Shown here: positions 54,785-63,749 of the stretch, one piece after another
How positions within the stretch are numbered: position 1 is the first letter of the stretch
Layout: every line of letters begins with the position of its first letter
Source: Aliiroseovarius sp. Z3
GTDB lineage: Bacteria; Pseudomonadota; Alphaproteobacteria; Rhodobacterales; Rhodobacteraceae
DNA length: 64,000 nucleotides
Direction of reading: 5' to 3'
Assembly: GCF_029105185.1 (NCBI RefSeq)
Contig: NZ_JAFMZK010000001.1
Coordinates: forward strand, 310,001 to 374,000
The notes under the pieces: model-generated
Databases searched by the model: none
What the model was told of the DNA's origin: nothing
The model's input: the letters and a program-made list of their open reading frames with translations, nothing else
Position numbers and translations under genes: made by a program

Positions 54785-55918
54785 TCAGCCCCCTTTGACC
54801 GAGCCAGCCAAAAGGCCGCGCACAAGATAGCGTTGCAGTGAGAAGAAAACGGCGATGGGCACCGCGATGGACACGAAGGCCGACGCGGCTAGGATTTCCC
54901 AATCCCCCCCGCGCGATCCCAGAAGGTCGACAATACGGCCTGTCATCACGACTTGATCCTCGCCGGTGCCAAGGAACACCTTGGCCACCAGCAGGTCGTT
55001 CCAGACCCACAGGAATTGGAAGATCGCGAAGGACGCCAGCGCCGGAAAGCTGAGCGGCAGGATGATCTTGCGGAAGATTGCGAAATCCGATGCGCCGTCT
55101 ACGCGGGCGCTTTCGATGATCTCGCCCGGCAGACCCGCCATATAGTTTCGAAGCAGGAACACCGCCAGCGGCAATCCGAACCCTGTATGGGCCAGCCAGA
55201 TGCCGATATAGCCCTTACCGATCCCGATATTGTTATGCAGTTTCAGAAGCGGGATGAACGCCACCTGCAACGGCACAACCAGCAAGCCCACGATGCCCGC
55301 GATCAGAAGCGCACGGCCTGGCATCTCCATCCACGCCAGCGCATAGGCTGCGAAAGCTGCCACAAGGATCGGGATGATCGTCGCGGGGATTGTGACGGTC
55401 AGCGTGTTGAGAAGTGCCTTCCCCATCCCTTCGGCAAACAGCACCTCGCGGTAATTGTCCAAGGTGAAGCTCGGTGGGCTTTCGGCGCGCACGAACAGAC
55501 GCTGGCCGCGACTGCCTGACGGTTGTTCAGCATAGGCGATCCGATAATCCCCATTGGCGCCCACCGTGATCTCGTGCCCGTTGGCATGAACGGCAACCTC
55601 ACCGGGGGCGAAGGCCTCTGGTGCGCGCGATGTGATACCGAAGGCGGTGACATCGCCCGCGCCGCTGTCAAAGACATTGCCCGATACGACCCAGACCTGC
55701 CCCTCTTGAACAGCATTGTCCGGAACATCCGCACGCACGATCACGTTTTGCTCGGAGGCGGACAAAGCCGTCCACCAGCCCGAGGTCGAAATCGCATCGC
55801 GATCGCGGAACGAGCTGATCAGCAGCCCGAATGTCGGAATGATCCACAGAAGGACCAGGAATCCGACGGCCAGATTGACCGCCCATGTCAGGCGGGATTT
55901 TGTGCCAGCCATTTCCAT
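54785..55918 (-). CDS. aglG: alpha-glucoside ABC transporter permease AglG
   Basis: A 377-residue MalG-like permease with the EAA loop EIIESARVDGASDFAIFRKI near residue 270. Between helix 1 and helix 2 it has a large periplasmic insertion (about residues 45-150) absent from ordinary 280-residue MalG proteins, as known for AglG. Its ATG overlaps the stop of aglF by one base (TGATG at 55916-55920). It forms the membrane channel with AglF. Confidence 0.92.
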   Translation of the reverse strand: MEMAGTKSRLTWAVNLAVGFLVLLWIIPTFGLLISSFRDRDAISTSGWWTALSASEQNVIVRADVPDNAVQEGQVWVVSGNVFDSGAGDVTAFGITSRAPEAFAPGEVAVHANGHEITVGANGDYRIAYAEQPSGSRGQRLFVRAESPPSFTLDNYREVLFAEGMGKALLNTLTVTIPATIIPILVAAFAAYALAWMEMPGRALLIAGIVGLLVVPLQVAFIPLLKLHNNIGIGKGYIGIWLAHTGFGLPLAVFLLRNYMAGLPGEIIESARVDGASDFAIFRKIILPLSFPALASFAIFQFLWVWNDLLVAKVFLGTGEDQVVMTGRIVDLLGSRGGDWEILAASAFVSIAVPIAVFFSLQRYLVRGLLAGSVKGG

Positions 55919-56913
55919 CAGCGGTTCTCCTTATGTGCGTTCGAGATGTTCCAGATCATCACCGGCGTGACCAGCAGCATGATCACCATCACAATGGCCG
56001 ATCCGCGCCCGAAATCCGGCGTGCCGCGGAACATCCAGTCATACATGAGATTGGCCAGAACCTGCGTGCCCCATTGGCCGTTGGTCATGGCAAAAACGAT
56101 GTCGAACACCTTCAGGACAGTGACAGTGATCGTGGTCCAGACCACAGCAATCGTGCCCCAGATTTGTGGTATCTTGATCTTGAAAAAGATCTGCAAAGGT
56201 GTCGCCCCGTCCAGATAGGCGGCTTCGATGGTTTCCTCGCTGATACCTTTCAGGGCGGCGGACAGGATGACCATGGCAAACCCGGTCTGAATCCAGATCA
56301 GGATGATCATCAGGAATATATTGTTCCAGAACGGCAGCGTGATCCAGGTTTGCGCCGTTCCGCCCATCGCCTCGACCATCGCGTTCAGCAAACCGATCTG
56401 TTCACCCTGATTTTCACCGCGATAGTCATAGATGAATTTCCAGATGACCGAAGCGCCCACGAAGCTGATCGCCATCGGCATGAAGATCAGGCTTTGCGCA
56501 ACTGATCCCCACTTGATGCGGTCTGTCAGGCCAGCCGCAACCAACCCGAAAAAGGTCGAGGCGGCGGGAACGATGACCAACCACAGAAGGTTGTTTCCAA
56601 GGCTTTCGCGAAACTTGTCGTCCCCCGCCAGCCAAGTGTAATTGTCAGCGCCCACAAACGTGCCGCGCGCATCGCGCATCGACAGGAAGAAGGTCGAGAA
56701 CACCGGATAGACAAGGTAAAGGCCCAGCACCAGCAAAGCGGGCAACACAAACAACCATGGCCGGATCGCGTTGGCCTTGTTGATATTGGCCCCTGCATTG
56801 GGTCCGCTGGCGGGATACACCCGATCCAGAATAATGTTCGAGAAGTAAAAGTAGGCAACGCAGCCGAAGACACCCACGATGATGGTCGAGACCGCGAAAA
56901 GCAGCTGGTCCAT
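55918..56913 (-). CDS. aglF: alpha-glucoside ABC transporter permease AglF
   Basis: A 331-residue MalF-like permease with seven or so membrane helices and the EAA loop EETIEAAYLDGATPLQIFFK (about residues 225-244). The start at 56913 (MDQLLFAVSTI) has GGAGGGGG immediately upstream; an earlier frame adds five residues. It follows aglE by 82 bases; the spacer (56914-56995) shows no clear terminator. Confidence 0.92.
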   Translation of the reverse strand: MDQLLFAVSTIIVGVFGCVAYFYFSNIILDRVYPASGPNAGANINKANAIRPWLFVLPALLVLGLYLVYPVFSTFFLSMRDARGTFVGADNYTWLAGDDKFRESLGNNLLWLVIVPAASTFFGLVAAGLTDRIKWGSVAQSLIFMPMAISFVGASVIWKFIYDYRGENQGEQIGLLNAMVEAMGGTAQTWITLPFWNNIFLMIILIWIQTGFAMVILSAALKGISEETIEAAYLDGATPLQIFFKIKIPQIWGTIAVVWTTITVTVLKVFDIVFAMTNGQWGTQVLANLMYDWMFRGTPDFGRGSAIVMVIMLLVTPVMIWNISNAHKENR

Positions 56914-56995
56914 AGCCCCCTCCTTCACCGGCTTGCGGTGTGTAAAGTGGTGTGCCCCGGCACCGGTCAGGTGCCGAGGTTGAAGTCACGGATGA

Positions 56996-58348
56996 TTACT
57001 TGATCGAATCCCAAGTCGACTGGATGGACGCGGCCACCTCGCCGGCGTCCTTACCGCCTGCGTAATCGACCATGCCCGTCCAGAAGACACCTGTCCCGAT
57101 TGCGCCCGGCATCAGGTCGGACCCGTCAAAGCGGAACGTATCTGCATTCAGCAGGATGTCGTTCATCTTGGCCACGGTCGGGTCGGTATAGACCTCTGTG
57201 TTGACGCCCTTATGCGGGGTCAGGAAGCCTTTCTGCGCCATCCAGATTTCATGCGCGATGGGCGATTTCAGGAATTCCATGAACGCCTGCGCGCCCTTTG
57301 AATCGCTGGTGATCCCCCAAACGGTGCCAGCGCCCAGCACCGGTTTGCCCAGATCTTTTTCCGCATAGGCCGGGAAATAGAAGAAATCGGCATCCACGCC
57401 CACTTCGGTACCTTCGGGGAAGAAAGTCGGAATGAAGCTGGCCTGGCGGTGCATGTAACATTGCGGCGGCGAGGCAAACAGGCCTTGCGGGCTGTCGCGG
57501 AAATCGGTCGTCGCGACCGCACCTGCCCCGCCCGAGACATAGGCGTCATTGCGGGCAAACGCGCCAAACTCTTCGATCGCGGCGACGACCTTGGGATCAT
57601 CGAAGGGCAGTTCGTTCCTCGTCCACGCGTCATAATCTTCGGGCGTATTGATGCGCAGCATCATATCCTCGACCCAGTCGGTCGCGGGCCAACCGGTCGC
57701 ACCACCCGACCCCAGACCGATGCACCATGGCACTTCGCCATCTGCCGCGATCTGTTCGGTTAACGCCTTCAACTCCTCCATCGTCTGCGGCACTTCGTAT
57801 CCCGCATCCTCGAAGTTTTCCGGCACATACCAAACCAGCGATTTTACATCGACCTTGTAAAAGAAACCATAAAGCGCCTCGGTGCCGTCCGCACCGGCAT
57901 ATGTGCCAAGATCGACCCAGCTTTGCCCGGCGGCATAGTTGTCACGCACCCAGTCCGCGGTTTCCGCCGGCAATGGTGCCAGCAGACCCTTCGAGGCCAA
58001 ATCCGCCGCCAGACCCGGTTGCGGGAAGATCGCAATGTTGGGCGGGCTGCCCGCTTCGGAATCAATGACGATTTGTTGTTCGAAACTGTCTGACCCGGAA
58101 TATTCCACATCGGCACCGGTGGCATCTTCGAAATAGTGAACGACGCTTTCGATCAACTCTTTATCCGGACCAAGCCACGGCCCAAGGATCGAGACCTTTT
58201 CGCCCGACAGGTCCATGGACTTCAGAGCCTCGAAGCTGTCCCAGCTGAACGCCCCTTCACCGGGTGCAAATTTCAGCTCGCCTTCGGCATGCGCCATGCC
58301 AGCCGTCAGCGCCAACGCCGCCGCGCTTGCGTACATTACGTGTTTCAT
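56996..58348 (-). CDS. aglE: alpha-glucoside ABC transporter substrate-binding protein
   Basis: The periplasmic receptor of the importer, 450 residues, with signal peptide MKHVMYASAAALALTAGMAHA. The mature part has the family-1 binding protein fold with FSWDSFEALKSMDLSGEKV and conserved aromatic sugar contacts (for example WPATDWVEDMML). The start at 58348 has GGGAGGA six bases upstream; the longer frame to 58519 has none. It is the first gene of the operon; two LacI-type sites lie upstream. Confidence 0.93.
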   Translation of the reverse strand: MKHVMYASAAALALTAGMAHAEGELKFAPGEGAFSWDSFEALKSMDLSGEKVSILGPWLGPDKELIESVVHYFEDATGADVEYSGSDSFEQQIVIDSEAGSPPNIAIFPQPGLAADLASKGLLAPLPAETADWVRDNYAAGQSWVDLGTYAGADGTEALYGFFYKVDVKSLVWYVPENFEDAGYEVPQTMEELKALTEQIAADGEVPWCIGLGSGGATGWPATDWVEDMMLRINTPEDYDAWTRNELPFDDPKVVAAIEEFGAFARNDAYVSGGAGAVATTDFRDSPQGLFASPPQCYMHRQASFIPTFFPEGTEVGVDADFFYFPAYAEKDLGKPVLGAGTVWGITSDSKGAQAFMEFLKSPIAHEIWMAQKGFLTPHKGVNTEVYTDPTVAKMNDILLNADTFRFDGSDLMPGAIGTGVFWTGMVDYAGGKDAGEVAASIQSTWDSIK

Positions 58349-58467
58349 TATTCCTCCCACTGGCCCGAACGGACCTCCCAGGTTTTTGAGGTCGATGATC
58401 CGACCCCGGCGCCTGTGGCGCCTGGTGAATTCACCAAAACGGCTGAAAGGCAGATTCGCCAGTTTTC

Positions 58468-58479
58468 CAAACCGCTTTG
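58468..58479. promoter_or_regulatory. LacI-type operator 1 (probable AglR site)
   Basis: CAAACCGCTTTG is a near palindrome with the central CG typical of LacI-family sites. It lies 120 bases before aglE. Confidence 0.5.
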
Positions 58480-58530
58480 AATAGCTTAAAATTACGCAGA
58501 ATTTCCAACCTGTCAACATTTACGTTAGCG

Positions 58531-58540
58531 CAAACGCTTT
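58531..58540. promoter_or_regulatory. LacI-type operator 2 (probable AglR site)
   Basis: CAAACGCTTT, a core similar to operator 1, lies 63 bp from it (six helical turns) and 114 bases before aglR. Such pairs allow DNA looping by a tetramer. Confidence 0.5.
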
Positions 58541-58653
58541 TTCGTTGTTATTCTTTATTTTCAACGTTAAATGTAATTCTATCTTTGACGCTGTCACGGC
58601 ATAAGCATATCTTAGACAGCATTCAAATCGCTTTGGATCACCGCGCGGCCACC

Positions 58654-59694
58654 ATGACACTGAAAGAGCTTTCGAATATTCTGGGCCTATCCCCTACCAC
58701 CGTCAGCCGGGCGCTGAACGGGTATCCGGAAGTCTCTGAAGCCACCCGCAAACGGGTCGCCGCCGCGGCGCGTGAACATGGCTATGCCCCCAACACACGC
58801 GCGCGATCTCTTGCGACGGGACGTGCGATGGCAATCGGTCATGTGATTCCCATCAGCGCGAAGCACGAGATGGTGAACCCGGTCTTTGGCGATTTCATCG
58901 CCGGTGCGGGCGAGGTTTATTCCCGCAACGGCTATGACATGCTTCTGTCTGTGGTTCCGGACGATGACGAAGACAGTGCCTATCGCAGCTTCATAACCAA
59001 ACGGAATGTTGATGGCATCATCCTGCACGCCCCGACCCTGAATGACCCGCGCATCCCGCTTCTGAACTCGTTGGGATTGCCCTATGTCGTGCATGGGCGC
59101 AGCTCGGACACCGACGCCTCCTATGCGTGGGTGGATGTGAACAACAAGCGCGCCTTTCAACGCGCCACCGAATTTCTGTTGGACCTCGGGCATCGTCGCA
59201 TTGCCTTGGTCAACGGGCTTGAGCACATGGATTTCGCAATCCGCCGTCGTGCTGGTTATGAGGCCGCTCTGACCGCGCGCGGGATCACACCCGACGCCGC
59301 CTTGATGTTCGCCGGCGAAATGACCGAGGCACAGGGGCACGACCTGACCCGCACCCTTCTGGCCCAGCCCAATGCGCCGACGGCCATTCTTGTCAGCTCC
59401 ATGATCACCGCGATCGGTGTGCGGCGCGGGATCGAAGAAATGGGGCTTCGCATGGGGCGCGATGTATCGCTGATCACCCATGATGATGAGCTGAGCTATT
59501 TTCGAAACGGAGCCGACATACCCGTTTACACGGCCACCCGCTCGTCCGTGCGCGACGCCGGACGCAAGGCCGCACAGATGCTGATCGACATCATGCAACA
59601 CCGCGATTCACCGCGTGAAATCCTGCTTGAGGCTGACTTGACACTGGGTCTGTCCACCGGTCCCGCCACCCCCTTGCACGCAGGCACCCGCTGA
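58654..59694 (+). CDS. aglR: LacI-family regulator of alpha-glucoside use
   Basis: A 346-residue LacI-family protein. The helix-turn-helix is in MTLKELSNILGLSPTTVSRALNGYPEVS (core LGLSPTTVSRALNG, residues 10-23), followed by the hinge ARSLATGRAMAIG and a sugar-binding domain. It is divergent from aglE, 305 bases apart, and in front of bgl and glk. By position it controls aglEFGAK and possibly bgl-glk. The start at 58654 is the family start; a longer frame has no start signal. Confidence 0.9.
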   Translation: MTLKELSNILGLSPTTVSRALNGYPEVSEATRKRVAAAAREHGYAPNTRARSLATGRAMAIGHVIPISAKHEMVNPVFGDFIAGAGEVYSRNGYDMLLSVVPDDDEDSAYRSFITKRNVDGIILHAPTLNDPRIPLLNSLGLPYVVHGRSSDTDASYAWVDVNNKRAFQRATEFLLDLGHRRIALVNGLEHMDFAIRRRAGYEAALTARGITPDAALMFAGEMTEAQGHDLTRTLLAQPNAPTAILVSSMITAIGVRRGIEEMGLRMGRDVSLITHDDELSYFRNGADIPVYTATRSSVRDAGRKAAQMLIDIMQHRDSPREILLEADLTLGLSTGPATPLHAGTR

Positions 59695-59736
59695 CCCCTG
59701 CCGTGTCTGCTTAGCTTTTAACAGAGAGAGATCAAG

Positions 59737-61068
59737 ATGCTGCCACATCGCTCTGACTTTCCAGACAATTTCCTGTTTGGAGCCGCAACGTCTGCCTATC
59801 AAATCGAAGGCCATGCCAAGGGCGGTGCGGGCCGCACCCATTGGGACGATTTCGCCGCGACGCCCGGCAATGTGGCGGGGGCCGAGAACGGATCCGTCGC
59901 CTGTGGCCATCTCGACCGCTGGGCCGAGGATTTGGATCTGGTGCGCGATGCCGGGTTCGACGTTTATCGGTTTTCGACCTCGTGGGCGCGCGTGTTGCCA
60001 GAGGGCCGAGGCACCCCCAATACCGAGGGGTTGGATTTCTATGACAAGTTGGTCGACGGGATGCTGGAACGCGGCATCAAGCCCGCCGCCACGCTGTATC
60101 ATTGGGAGCTGCCCGCGCCCCTGGCCGATTTAGGGGGGTGGCGCAACCGCGACATCGCGGGCTGGTTTGCCGATTTCACCGAGATCATCATGTCCCGCAT
60201 TGGCGATCGGGTTTGGTCCGCCGCACCGATTAACGAACCGTGGTGTGTGTCGTGGCTCAGCCATTTCGAAGGGCACCACGCCCCCGGCCTGCGTGACATT
60301 CGTGCCACCGCCCGCGCCATGCACCACGTGCTGCTGGCGCATGGCCGTGCAACCGAGGTGATGCGCGGATTGGGCATGTCGAACCTTGGCGCGGTGTGCA
60401 ACATGGAGTACGCAACCCCCGTTGACGATAGCCTCGCCGCGCAAAAGGCCGCGACGGTGCAAGACGCGATCTACAATCGGTTCTTCCTGTCGGGCATCAC
60501 GAAAGGCACCTATCCGACCGAAGTACTGGAGGGGATCGAACCGCATTTGCCTGCGGGCTGGCAGGATGATTTCGCCACCATCACAACGCCCATCGACTGG
60601 ATTGGCGTCAACTACTACACCCGCAAGATCTATGGCCCTGCCGATGAGCCTTCCGCCCCCTGGCCCGCGACCCGTGAGCATGACGGTCCCTTGCCCAAAA
60701 CAGCGATGGGATGGGAGATTTATCCCAACGGGCTTGCCCATTTTCTGCAGATGGTGCCCGATTACACCGGCGATCTTCCCATTTATGTCACCGAGAATGG
60801 TATGGCCGGGTTGGTTGAGCGCGACAACGATCCCACGGATGACCCGGATCGCATCGCCTATCTGCGTGACCACATTCACGTGGTGCAGGCGGCCATTGCA
60901 AACGGCATGCCGGTAAAAGGCTACTTTACGTGGTCGCTTCTGGACAATTATGAATGGGCTTTGGGCTATGCGCCGCGCTTTGGGCTGGTCCATGTCGATT
61001 TCGAAACTCTGAACCGCACACCAAAGGCGTCCTATGACGCACTCAGAAAGGCCCTGACGCGCCCATGA
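59737..61068 (+). CDS. bgl: GH1 beta-glucosidase
   Basis: A 443-residue cytoplasmic GH1 enzyme that splits beta-glucosides such as cellobiose. The acid/base glutamate is in the NEP motif (APINEPWCVSW, about residue 167) and the nucleophile in VTENGMAG (about residue 352). FLFGAATSAYQIEG near the N-terminus is the GH1 signature. Its stop overlaps the glk start (ATGA), so bgl and glk are coupled. No dedicated beta-glucoside importer is present; the adjacent agl importer may bring in the substrate, which is inference. Confidence 0.94.
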   Translation: MLPHRSDFPDNFLFGAATSAYQIEGHAKGGAGRTHWDDFAATPGNVAGAENGSVACGHLDRWAEDLDLVRDAGFDVYRFSTSWARVLPEGRGTPNTEGLDFYDKLVDGMLERGIKPAATLYHWELPAPLADLGGWRNRDIAGWFADFTEIIMSRIGDRVWSAAPINEPWCVSWLSHFEGHHAPGLRDIRATARAMHHVLLAHGRATEVMRGLGMSNLGAVCNMEYATPVDDSLAAQKAATVQDAIYNRFFLSGITKGTYPTEVLEGIEPHLPAGWQDDFATITTPIDWIGVNYYTRKIYGPADEPSAPWPATREHDGPLPKTAMGWEIYPNGLAHFLQMVPDYTGDLPIYVTENGMAGLVERDNDPTDDPDRIAYLRDHIHVVQAAIANGMPVKGYFTWSLLDNYEWALGYAPRFGLVHVDFETLNRTPKASYDALRKALTRP

Positions 61069-62024
61069 CTTCATATTCACTTGTCGCCGATGTTGGCGGC
61101 ACCAATACCCGCGTCGCCCTTGCCAAAGGCAAAGACCTGCTGACCGACAGCATCGTTAAGCACCGTAACACGGACTACGCCGGGCTTCCGCAACTGCTGT
61201 CGGCTTATCTGAAGGGTCAGGACAACCCGGATTGCAAACGGGCGGCTGTGGCCATTGCCGGGCCGGTCAAGGACGGGGCCGGTCGTTTGACCAACCTGAA
61301 CTGGTACATCGACAAGGATACACTGGCCAGCCTGTCCGGCGCGCAACGCGGTGCGGTGATGAACGATTTGCAGGCGCAGGGCCACGCATTGGGGCATATT
61401 GACGAAGCCAATCTGGTGACTCTGAAAAAGGGCGCGGACGAGAACCCGAACGCGGCGATGCTGGTGATTGGCGTGGGCACGGGGTTCAACTGCGCCCCGG
61501 TGTTCCAGACCGCCAAGGGCCGCTTCGTGCCGCCGTCAGAGGCCGGGCACCTGACCTTTGCCGCGCGCGGGGCAGACCAATGGGATCTGTCCCGGTTTCT
61601 TGAGGCCCAGCTGGGGCATGTCGGGGTCGAGGATATCCTGTCCGGGCGCGGGATGGAGCGATGCTATGCTTGGGCATCCGACCGTGCAGGCGTAGGCAAA
61701 ACCGCCACCACGTCCGAGGTTTTCACCGCTGCCGACAAGGGCGACCCGGTTGCCATCCGCGCCATCGAGGCCTTCGTCACTGCGCTTGGCAATGTGACGG
61801 GCGATCTGGCCCTGACCCTTCTGCCCTTTGGCGGCATCTATCTGATCGGCGGCATGTCCCGCGCTGTCGCCCCATGGTTTGACCGCTGCGGCTTTGACAC
61901 TGCAATGACCGACAAGGGACGCTTCGGCGATTTCCTGAACGCCTTTTCGGTCCGGCTTGTCGAGGATGATTATGCCGCACTGTCCGGTTGCGCACATTTT
62001 CTGGCACGTGCTGACAATCAGTAA
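61065..62024 (+). CDS. glk: glucokinase
   Basis: A 319-residue glucokinase of the E. coli Glk family that phosphorylates glucose with ATP. The phosphate-1 loop is VADVGGTNTRVAL at residues 7-19, sugar contacts are LNWYIDK and the NDLQAQGHAL region, and GVGTGFNCA is the conserved glycine loop. It takes the glucose released by AglA and Bgl into the Entner-Doudoroff or related route. Its ATG overlaps the bgl stop. Confidence 0.93.
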   Translation: MTSYSLVADVGGTNTRVALAKGKDLLTDSIVKHRNTDYAGLPQLLSAYLKGQDNPDCKRAAVAIAGPVKDGAGRLTNLNWYIDKDTLASLSGAQRGAVMNDLQAQGHALGHIDEANLVTLKKGADENPNAAMLVIGVGTGFNCAPVFQTAKGRFVPPSEAGHLTFAARGADQWDLSRFLEAQLGHVGVEDILSGRGMERCYAWASDRAGVGKTATTSEVFTAADKGDPVAIRAIEAFVTALGNVTGDLALTLLPFGGIYLIGGMSRAVAPWFDRCGFDTAMTDKGRFGDFLNAFSVRLVEDDYAALSGCAHFLARADNQ

Positions 62025-62063
62025 TAGAAGACCCCCGGTCACAACCAGAAATCGGAGGAAAGC

Positions 62064-62720
62064 ATGAACGGATGGGTCGCGTATTTTCTGGCGTTCCTCG
62101 TGTTTTTCCTGACGCATTCCATACCGGTGCGCCCCGCGATGAAATCACGGATCGTCTCGGCGCTGGGGCCACGCGGCTTTACGCTAGCCTATTCGGCCCT
62201 GTCTATCGCGGTGCTGGCACTGGTGATCATGGCCGCCGGGCGCGCGCCATTTGTTGGCCTGTGGGACTGGGCCCCGTGGCAAAATCACGTGACACTGACC
62301 GTCATGTTTCTGGTCTGCGTGATCGCCGCATTGGCGCTTGGCCGTCCCAATCCCCTGTCCTTCGGCGGATCGAACAATGATCGCTTCGATCCCGATCACC
62401 CCGGCCTGATTGGCTGGATGCGCCATCCACTTCTGGTTGCCTTGTTCCTGTGGGCATTCGGGCACATGATCCCGAACGGCAACCTCGCCCATGTGATCCT
62501 CTTCGCGGTATTCGCTGGCTTTGCGCTTTTGGGGATGCGGATCATTGACCGTCGTAAAAAGCGCATCATGGGTAACGCGAACTGGGCACGGCTGGCAGAC
62601 ACAAAACGCGACATTACAGTGACCAAGGGCGGACTTATCCGCATCGCCGTTGCCGTGGTCGTTTACGCGCTGCTGTTGTCTCTGCACGGCCCGGTTATCG
62701 GGGTGGAGCCTCTGCTCTGA
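62064..62720 (+). CDS. NnrU family membrane protein
   Basis: A 218-residue protein with about six helices and the NnrU pattern THSIPVRPAMKSR, GLIGWMRHPLLVALFLWAFGHMI (in two parts: GLIGWMRHPLLV, ALFLWAFGHMI) and later LADTKRDI. NnrU was first described in denitrification gene clusters, but the family is wide and no denitrification gene is nearby. Similar to the NnrU/PEMT-like methyltransferase fold in helices near the end. GGAGGA precedes the ATG. Its last 26 bases overlap the 3' end of the next gene on the other strand. Confidence 0.87.
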   Translation: MNGWVAYFLAFLVFFLTHSIPVRPAMKSRIVSALGPRGFTLAYSALSIAVLALVIMAAGRAPFVGLWDWAPWQNHVTLTVMFLVCVIAALALGRPNPLSFGGSNNDRFDPDHPGLIGWMRHPLLVALFLWAFGHMIPNGNLAHVILFAVFAGFALLGMRIIDRRKKRIMGNANWARLADTKRDITVTKGGLIRIAVAVVVYALLLSLHGPVIGVEPLL

Positions 62721-63678
62721 CAACCGCGTCACGTGCAATGTCGCGTGGCGTCAACCCGAATTCGGCCCGAAACGCACGGCTGAAGGCGCTCGCGTCGCCA
62801 TAGCCTGCCCGCAACCCGACCTCGGCAACAGACAAGCCACCGGTGGCCAGCATCCGACGGGCAGCATTCAGGCGCAAACGGCGATAGACCTGTCTGGGTG
62901 ACGCACCAAAGTGGCGCTCGAATCGCTGCTCAAGATCGCGAAGGCGGCAACCTGACCGGCGCGCCAGCTGTGGGATCGTCAATGGGACTTCGATGTTCGC
63001 CTCCATTTCACGCAGGCAGGTCTCGACCCGTCGGTCGCCGCGCACCTGTGTCAGCGCCTGAGGGGTGGCCATGCTGTCGGACATGAACAATTGCGTGATT
63101 TCCAGGAGCAGCGCCGCCCCGTGATCCTCTTTGATCAGATCACAGGTCAGCTCATAGGCCGCCATCCCCCCGCTGCACGTCAGGCGATCACCATCCTGCA
63201 CCCAGCGCGCGCGCTCGACCTTGATCATCGGAAACCGTTCCGAATATGCATCTATAAGGTCATAGTGGATCGCAGCGCGATGCCCGTCCAGAAGTCCGGC
63301 CGCCGCCAGCAACCACCCCCCGGAGTCAACCCCCGCCATGATCTGATATCGCGTCGCCAGCACGCGCAACGTCTTTGCATTGGGCAAGGTGGCATGGCTC
63401 AGGTAATCATAGCTTGCCACGGCAAACAGAAGATCACCCTGCCCGGCATCGGCCAGCCGTGCCGTGGGCATCACCGGCAACCCGCTGGACGTATGAACAA
63501 CCCCGTCATTCGGCGTGAAAATCCGCCATTCATAGGCTTTGCGTCCCAACAACATATTGGCGGCGCGCAACGGCTCTAACAAATTGGCAAGCGCAAGGTT
63601 TGAAAAGCGGTCGAACAGCAAAAACCCGATGACGCGGGATTTCGTGTCGGATTTTGACCAAATCTGCATAATTTTCAA
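62695..63678 (-). CDS. GlxA-family AraC-type regulator, CdhR-like
   Basis: A 327-residue regulator with an N-terminal DJ-1/PfpI-like domain ([20 protein letters not shown] at about 16-35) and a C-terminal AraC helix-turn-helix ([20 protein letters not shown] and [20 protein letters not shown]). The nucleophile cysteine of DJ-1 peptidases is replaced: the elbow reads [11 protein letters not shown]. This fits the CdhR/GbdR/ArgR group of regulators for carnitine, choline and arginine use. The divergent neighbour is a BKACE gene as in carnitine clusters. The start is M1 at 63678 or M4 at 63669. The 3' end overlaps nnrU by 26 bases. Confidence 0.88.
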   Translation of the reverse strand: MKIMQIWSKSDTKSRVIGFLLFDRFSNLALANLLEPLRAANMLLGRKAYEWRIFTPNDGVVHTSSGLPVMPTARLADAGQGDLLFAVASYDYLSHATLPNAKTLRVLATRYQIMAGVDSGGWLLAAAGLLDGHRAAIHYDLIDAYSERFPMIKVERARWVQDGDRLTCSGGMAAYELTCDLIKEDHGAALLLEITQLFMSDSMATPQALTQVRGDRRVETCLREMEANIEVPLTIPQLARRSGCRLRDLEQRFERHFGASPRQVYRRLRLNAARRMLATGGLSVAEVGLRAGYGDASAFSRAFRAEFGLTPRDIARDAVVRAEAPPR

Positions 63679-63688
63679 TAAATCTGCA
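63660..63688. repeat. 20-bp-spaced direct repeats at the regulator start
   Basis: AAATCTGCA occurs at 63660-63668 and 63680-63688, a period of 20 bp. AraC-type proteins often bind such direct half-sites on one face of the helix. The first copy lies in the first codons of the regulator, so it could be an autoregulatory site. Confidence 0.45.
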
Positions 63689-63749
63689 CATCGCTCCCGT
63701 CAATCCCGGACATCATCAATGTAACACCCACGCTAGGACCGAGGATCTT

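Noticed and set aside
62064-62720. A denitrification cluster because of nnrU
   Set aside because: No nir, nor or nos gene is near; NnrU proteins occur widely without denitrification.
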